Shown piece by piece: positions 59,321-64,000 of a stretch of DNA of 64,000 bases (positions are counted from its first letter, which is position 1; each line of letters begins with the position of its first letter). The stretch spans positions 159,600 through 223,599 of the forward strand of contig JAFUOJ010000021.1 of the NCBI GenBank assembly GCA_017481945.1, written 5' to 3'. The translations under genes and the position numbers were made by a program. The DNA is from Parabacteroides sp. (lineage in GTDB: Bacteria; Bacteroidota; Bacteroidia; Bacteroidales; Tannerellaceae). The notes below the pieces were generated by a model. That model worked only from the letters and a program-made list of their open reading frames with translations, had not been told where the DNA came from and did not search any database.

Positions 59321-61896
59321 TAAAAAGTGTTAATATGTGTCCCGGAACCTACTTTTAGGCTCTGTTCTCCTACCTTAATCTCCGCTGTACATCCGGAAGG
59401 GACTGTAACTGTGAGTGTTATCTTTCCATTCTCACGTTTCCACTCACTGGTAATCAAACCGCGAACAGAATGATAAGAACCTTTAACCCAGTCCAAACCT
59501 TCTACAAAATGTGGTGTAATTAGAATATTATAGAATCCCGGCTGCGTCGTATCATAATTGATACCTGCCAGCTGATTCATCATCCAAGCTGATACATCTC
59601 CCATAAAAACATGATTCAAGGAGGCGTCACGGAACTTCGGACTCAAAGTCCATGTTTCCGGCAATGTAGTGTATCCCATTGTTTCAACCCAATATCCCCA
59701 AGAGGGAGCCTCTGTCTTTGTTACCATCTTCATGGCGTCTTCTACGTAACCATAACGAGTCAACATGGCGGGCACTGACTTACTACCCAATAGACCGAAA
59801 TCCAAGAAATGGTTATTAGCTCGGACTGTTTCACACAGTTTATCTGCTACCAGTTGTTCTTTGTCCTCCGGTACAAGCCCTAAATACAAGGCAATGGCTT
59901 GTGCCGTCTGAGTCCCTTCTGCATAGATACCGGTCTCAGGATTGAAGAAACGCTGATTGATCAATGCTTTCAACTCGTCTGCTTTCTGTTGGTAAAGCGT
60001 AGTGTCTTTTCCTAACAAAGAGGCGAAACGAGCCATTAATGTATAGTCTAAATAATAGAAAGCAGTAGAGGTATAGGTGTTATTGGTAGTAGCTTTCCAG
60101 TACACCCAATCCCCCAAACCATAGGTGAGATAGCCTCCCTCCTTTTCTCGGGTCTTTAAATAGGAAAGGTAGCGTTCCATAGTAGGATAGAGATTCTGGA
60201 TACTGCGCACCTCTCCGTAATAATTATACAACGCATTGGGAATAATGAACAGAGCAGCGTCCCAAACAGGGCCAATCCAATCGCTATATCCCCAGCCGCT
60301 GGAAGGAATAATACCTGAGAAATCACCAATGCTATCCCGTTGGTTATCGATAAAGTCATTCATCCATTTCTCATAGAAAGTAATCCCGTCAAAGCCCAAT
60401 AGACCTAAATCCACAGAAACATGAGCGTCTGCCGTCCAACCATTCTTTTCTCGCTGCGGACAGTCAGTTGGAATACTGTGTAAATTACTACGATATGACT
60501 GCATAGTTGCGTCCCATATCTTATTCAATAATGGATGAGAGCAAGAGAATGAACCAACAGGTTGAACTGCGGTGTGCATAAATAACCCGGTTAAGCTCTC
60601 TTTGGTCAGCTGTATCGGAGCTGAACTTTCCACTTCAACATGTTGGAAACCATGATAGGAGAAAGAGGGCATGAAAACCTCTTCTTCTCCAGTTCCTTTC
60701 AAAGTAAAGATGTCCATCTGGAAGACCTCTTCAGGTTTTACCGGGTCATAATAAATGTTTATGTTTCCCTGTTCCAAACGACCATCTTTTTTCAAAAGCT
60801 CACCATGCTTTAAAGTAATACGAGTTCCCGGAGCACCCTTTACCTTCAGGCGACATAATCCGGCAAAGTTCTTCTCAAAGGAGAATACATATAACTTCTC
60901 ATTGAATGCTTTCATTGAGACTGGAGTCAATTCCTCGGTAATCTGAATACCGGGCATTTGTTGGGCAACCAACAGATAAGTGGGAACTTCTCTTACAATG
61001 GCACCTTTCCATTTCTCATCGTTGAAACCAACAGTATTCCATCCCTCCTCTTCTAAAGTAGCATCATACTTATCACCGCTATACAGATTATTATAGGTAT
61101 ATGGACCGGTTGCTACCCGCCAAGTTTCATCTGTATAAACAATGCTACTGGTTCCGTCTTCATATTGTATTCTTAACTCACAAAGCAAACGAGGACGATT
61201 CCGCCAACGAGCTTTCTCAAAATCCCAAGTTGCCTTAGATTGGATATTAAACCAACCATTACCGACAACGGCAGCCACTGCATTCTCTCCCTCTTGCAAA
61301 AGAGAGGTAACATCATGAGTTACATATAACATTCGTTTATCGAAATGAGTATATCCTGGATCTAAATAGTTTTCCCCTACTCGCTTACCATTGATAAACA
61401 ACTCATAGTAACCTGTCGCACTAACATAAGCTCTGGCCTCCTTTATGGGTTTATCCAAAGAAAAGGCCTTACGGAACATAGGAGCTGGTTCGAACTCTTT
61501 ATCATGGCGATCCGTAATCCAACACCCCTCCCAATCATGAGACTCTAATTTTGCTGTTTCAAATGTGGCAATATCTGATGTTTTACAGACAGCTCCATTT
61601 TGATCCCATACCCTTACATTCCAATAATAACGAGTATAGGGTTTAAACTCCATATCCTCTCGATAAGGTTTCAATTTATTAGGAGAAGTCCCGATACGGA
61701 TCTCCGAACGAGAGACCAAAAAGTTTTCTTCGTTACCGGCATACTCCCAAGTAAAGCGGGGATGTTTGGTACTTAAACCAATAGGTTCACTCAAGTACTC
61801 TGTCCGTAAATTTACCGGAACTGTCAATTCATTCTTGCCTTTACAACCGAACAGAGAAAGACAAGCTAATGAATATATATATAATGTATGTTTCAT
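59320..61896 (-). CDS. GH78 alpha-L-rhamnosidase
   Basis: An 858-residue exported protein; the N-terminus has a signal ending SLFGC, so it is probably a lipoprotein (Cys about residue 18). Domains: Fn3-like N-terminal sandwich, Bac_rhamnosid_N (VSATGYYELFINGKRVGENYLDPGYTHFDKR in outline), beta domain, then the (alpha/alpha)6 barrel with the classical TDCPQREKNGWTADAHVS. It should cleave alpha-L-rhamnosides on the cell surface or in the periplasm. It lies 21 bp after the 61918 gene. This is the most typical GH78 of the set. Confidence 0.93.
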   Translation of the reverse strand: MKHTLYIYSLACLSLFGCKGKNELTVPVNLRTEYLSEPIGLSTKHPRFTWEYAGNEENFLVSRSEIRIGTSPNKLKPYREDMEFKPYTRYYWNVRVWDQNGAVCKTSDIATFETAKLESHDWEGCWITDRHDKEFEPAPMFRKAFSLDKPIKEARAYVSATGYYELFINGKRVGENYLDPGYTHFDKRMLYVTHDVTSLLQEGENAVAAVVGNGWFNIQSKATWDFEKARWRNRPRLLCELRIQYEDGTSSIVYTDETWRVATGPYTYNNLYSGDKYDATLEEEGWNTVGFNDEKWKGAIVREVPTYLLVAQQMPGIQITEELTPVSMKAFNEKLYVFSFEKNFAGLCRLKVKGAPGTRITLKHGELLKKDGRLEQGNINIYYDPVKPEEVFQMDIFTLKGTGEEEVFMPSFSYHGFQHVEVESSAPIQLTKESLTGLFMHTAVQPVGSFSCSHPLLNKIWDATMQSYRSNLHSIPTDCPQREKNGWTADAHVSVDLGLLGFDGITFYEKWMNDFIDNQRDSIGDFSGIIPSSGWGYSDWIGPVWDAALFIIPNALYNYYGEVRSIQNLYPTMERYLSYLKTREKEGGYLTYGLGDWVYWKATTNNTYTSTAFYYLDYTLMARFASLLGKDTTLYQQKADELKALINQRFFNPETGIYAEGTQTAQAIALYLGLVPEDKEQLVADKLCETVRANNHFLDFGLLGSKSVPAMLTRYGYVEDAMKMVTKTEAPSWGYWVETMGYTTLPETWTLSPKFRDASLNHVFMGDVSAWMMNQLAGINYDTTQPGFYNILITPHFVEGLDWVKGSYHSVRGLITSEWKRENGKITLTVTVPSGCTAEIKVGEQSLKVGSGTHINTF

Positions 61897-61917
61897 ACGA
61901 ATTCTTATATGATCTGT

Positions 61918-63669
61918 TTATTTAACGACTTTCACTCCTTCCGGAACTTCTATCTGACTTTTAACTTTTCCATCATTTCCTTTTTCATGGCGAACCTTGA
62001 TCTCTCCATAAGGAGTTGGATAAATTCCTTCTACCCATTCCAAATCCCCTAAGTTGGGCCGGATAGATACAGTCTTAAAGCCCGGCTCCATCGGACAAAT
62101 ACCTAAGACATGACGACTTAACCAATAGGTCGGTCCTGACGCCCAACCATGACAAAGGCTGTGGCGAAAACCTTTATAGCAATAATCACCATAGTCTCCA
62201 TGAATATCTTTTTTACCTTCCGGTACAATCTCATCTATAGGAGCAGCATTCGGTAACCACTTCATATTGAAATCTTCCCAGAATGTCGTTGCTCCTAAGT
62301 CGAGCATAGCTCCCCAATATTCCCGAATCACATTCATTGCTCCCTGGTAATTGTTAGCAGCAGCCATTGCCTCTAACATGAAGAATCCAAAGAATGTGGA
62401 GAATCCATGAGAGCCGTTGTATGAAAGGTATTCTTGATTAGCTTTTCCTTTATCCATAAGTCCGGTTAGAGCCATCAATGCAGCAGCTTGTTTTTGTCCG
62501 GGAGCGTCATGCGCTAAATCAGATTTCAGAAAAGCTTCACTGGCTTTAGGGGCTGCAGCGACCAATCGCTTAGCAGATTTAGCACATTCTTTAGCTAACT
62601 CTTCTTCGCCTAAGTCTCGACAAAGTTCTTCACCAGCACGCATAGCCCAAATCATAAAGGCTTGTAGTCCGGCTTGAATAGCAGGCTTATTAGCACTGGA
62701 GGGCCAGTCTAAAAATCGTCCTCCCGTTAATTTCTCTACACCATCCTCTCCGATACAAGAAATGAATTGCTTCATTAATCCGGTAATATAGCTCTTCTGT
62801 TCTTTCAGATAATCAAGATTTCCATGATGACGATACCAATCATATTGAATCAATAGCCAAGAGATTGAATAGGCACTGTACCCATTCATCCAATTGGGTA
62901 ACGGGGTAATATCTTTAGCGAAGTCTAAAGATTTAGGAACTACTTCATTGTATCCGAATACCGCATTAATTGTCATTACTTCCGGATACATATCGCCGAT
63001 CCAAACTAAGCGGTCTCGTTTTATACCGTCCCATAAGTATTCTTGCATATTTAAATGGACTGTGTAAGCTCCCGTCTGCCATATCTTATTCAACCGTTCA
63101 TCATTGCTACGGAAAGAGCCTTTGTAAGGAATATCCCGATACGTGGAGATGGCACGTACCTCCTTCAAATGTAATTCAGTTGAATCATCCAATAGGTCAA
63201 TGCGTACGAAACGAAAACCGGAATTACCCACTTCTGTCACACCTAACCACGGAAGGCGAACGATAAAGTCGCGCATAGCATGGTCATTTGTAGCACCGTT
63301 CTTTCCATCAATATCACACATTGCTTCACTTACCGATTCCCCGAAACGAACTCGAATAGCAATCGGCTCATGAGATTTTGGCATTCCTGTAACAATCTGT
63401 AGCCCTCCTTGTAGCTCTTTCCCAAAATCTAATAGTAAAGCGGGATGTTGTTTATCTGTACTGATTATCTTACAGATGTATTTATTGGTAAGATCAGACT
63501 GACCAGTCCCTGGACGAAGCAGATGTTCTGCCCCAGTAATTAACGCTTCCTCCTGTTGCCATACAATACGAGTTGGAGATAAATATTCACGCGTTCGACT
63601 ATCCTTTTGCTGTGCAAAAAGAGAAACTGCACTAAAAAATAAAGATATGAGAAGATATAAATTTTTCAT
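61918..63669 (-). CDS. Rhamnosidase-like glycoside hydrolase (GH78-related)
   Basis: A 583-residue exported protein (signal KNLYLLISLFFSAVSLFAQ), shorter than the usual 700-900 residues because the N-terminal beta domains are reduced. The catalytic barrel has MQEYLWDGIKRDRLVWIGDMYPE, which replaces the DCPQRE signature, and a C-terminal region GWASGPTYWLSRHVLG. Family assignment to Bac_rhamnosid6H-type proteins is good; the exact CAZy family and substrate less so. It begins the run of rhamnosidase genes. Confidence 0.8.
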   Translation of the reverse strand: MKNLYLLISLFFSAVSLFAQQKDSRTREYLSPTRIVWQQEEALITGAEHLLRPGTGQSDLTNKYICKIISTDKQHPALLLDFGKELQGGLQIVTGMPKSHEPIAIRVRFGESVSEAMCDIDGKNGATNDHAMRDFIVRLPWLGVTEVGNSGFRFVRIDLLDDSTELHLKEVRAISTYRDIPYKGSFRSNDERLNKIWQTGAYTVHLNMQEYLWDGIKRDRLVWIGDMYPEVMTINAVFGYNEVVPKSLDFAKDITPLPNWMNGYSAYSISWLLIQYDWYRHHGNLDYLKEQKSYITGLMKQFISCIGEDGVEKLTGGRFLDWPSSANKPAIQAGLQAFMIWAMRAGEELCRDLGEEELAKECAKSAKRLVAAAPKASEAFLKSDLAHDAPGQKQAAALMALTGLMDKGKANQEYLSYNGSHGFSTFFGFFMLEAMAAANNYQGAMNVIREYWGAMLDLGATTFWEDFNMKWLPNAAPIDEIVPEGKKDIHGDYGDYCYKGFRHSLCHGWASGPTYWLSRHVLGICPMEPGFKTVSIRPNLGDLEWVEGIYPTPYGEIKVRHEKGNDGKVKSQIEVPEGVKVVK

Positions 63670-63720
63670 GGTAATATTATGTTATCAAAAACACTAAGAA
63701 GAATCTATTATAAGAAGCAA

Positions 63721-63758
63721 AAGCCGTTTCTCTCTTTCCTATAAGAGAGGAACGGCTT
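63721..63758 (-). terminator. Terminator of rhaD
   Basis: AAGCCGTT plus CTCTCTT pairs with AAGAGAG plus AACGGCTT. It lies 17 bp after the rhaD stop and separates rhaD from the rhamnosidase run. Confidence 0.88.
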
Positions 63759-63774
63759 CTATAAATGAATATTT

Positions 63775-64000
63775 TTACAGTCCGAAAGCAGTTACCAAAT
63801 CATCTAACTGTTTGTCAGTCATACCTTCCGGTTCTGAACCTGCCATGCGAGCACTGAAATAAATCTGAGCAGACTTGCTTAAGGTGTCGATTGCGTCAAA
63901 ACATTCGATCAAGTCTTCACCGACTGCCAAGATTCCGTGTTTCTCCCAGAAGACTACATCATGTTTGTCCAACTGTTTGATCGTTGCTCGAGCCAAATCC
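63775..64000 (-). CDS. rhaD: Rhamnulose-1-phosphate aldolase, C-terminal part
   Basis: The last 75 or so residues of a class II aldolase; the gene continues past the window edge. VVFWEKHGILAVGEDLIECFDAIDTLSKSAQIYF (seen as HGILAVG, FDAIDTLSKSAQ) and the final DDLVTAFGL match the C-terminus of RhaD. RhaD splits L-rhamnulose 1-phosphate into dihydroxyacetone phosphate and L-lactaldehyde. Its presence beside rhamnosidases supports L-rhamnose use. Confidence 0.9.
   Translation of the reverse strand, partial: DLARATIKQLDKHDVVFWEKHGILAVGEDLIECFDAIDTLSKSAQIYFSARMAGSEPEGMTDKQLDDLVTAFGL

Noticed and set aside
59176-59358. Plus-strand ORF of 60 residues with an eight-residue period
   Set aside because: The period is a consequence of 24-bp tandem DNA units; it overlaps a real gene end and has no family or start support.
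1-64000. tRNA, rRNA, insertion sequence or prophage genes
   Set aside because: I looked for CCA-ended cloverleafs, transposases and integrases and found none that I could support.

Overview
The window looks like chromosomal DNA of a member of the Bacteroidales, probably Parabacteroides or a close relative. The evidence is: many promoters of the Bacteroidetes form TAnnTTTG, AT-rich spacers, families such as DUF4835 and DUF4295, the block dnaN-dnaQ-coaBC-DUF4835-recN, EtfB/EtfA followed by an acyl-CoA dehydrogenase, an RND/TolC efflux operon, and a large set of alpha-L-rhamnosidases next to rhaD. The genus is an inference from gene content only. I see no rRNA, tRNA, CRISPR array, insertion sequence or prophage.

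Layout. 1-498: spacer with a four-unit 22-bp array. 498-9200: a PurF paralogue without the catalytic cysteine, the etfB-etfA-acyl-CoA dehydrogenase operon, a MATE pump, thiol peroxidase and RmuC. 9235-12141: a reverse-strand operon VOC protein-dhaK-dhaL-lsrF, which looks like a phosphoketose or AI-2-type sugar phosphate route. 12310-14941: a tolC-hlyD pair with no ABC or RND gene beside it, preceded by a possible sigma-54 promoter and two enhancer-like palindromes. 15290-18010: pyruvate phosphate dikinase. 18658-28340: a metallophosphoesterase, then a signalling locus: LytTR protein, membrane FHA protein, a 79-residue protein with no basic residue, zinc-ribbon/FHA protein, PP2C phosphatase, membrane Ser/Thr kinase, two exported proteins and a serine acetyltransferase. 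28480-31720: ispE, a methyltransferase and a YgiQ radical SAM protein. 31770-40338: reverse-strand housekeeping genes ridA, rlmB, recN, coaBC, dnaQ, dnaN, a DUF4295 gene, rpmG and rpmB. 40818-48909: nitroreductase, PHP-like protein, RND efflux operon and a membrane-anchored nuclease. 49341-64000: an S9 peptidase, a GH31 enzyme, four rhamnosidase-family enzymes and the end of rhaD.

How genes work together. The kinase, phosphatase, two FHA proteins and acidic Ser/Thr-rich protein form a plausible phospho-relay from periplasm to cytoplasm, with the barrel-like protein and the kelch lipoprotein as envelope partners. This locus is the best candidate for an undescribed system. The rhamnosidases would release L-rhamnose, which RhaD and upstream genes outside the window would catabolise; no susC/susD pair is present here.

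The other unexpected feature is a set of six short intergenic arrays (157-244, 15036-15077, 18422-18486, 40621-40682, 48972-49235, 59187-59320). Each has its own unit sequence, but all have regular phasing (21-24 bp, or 39-42 bp) and most units are near-palindromes. In two arrays some units appear reverse-complemented in place.
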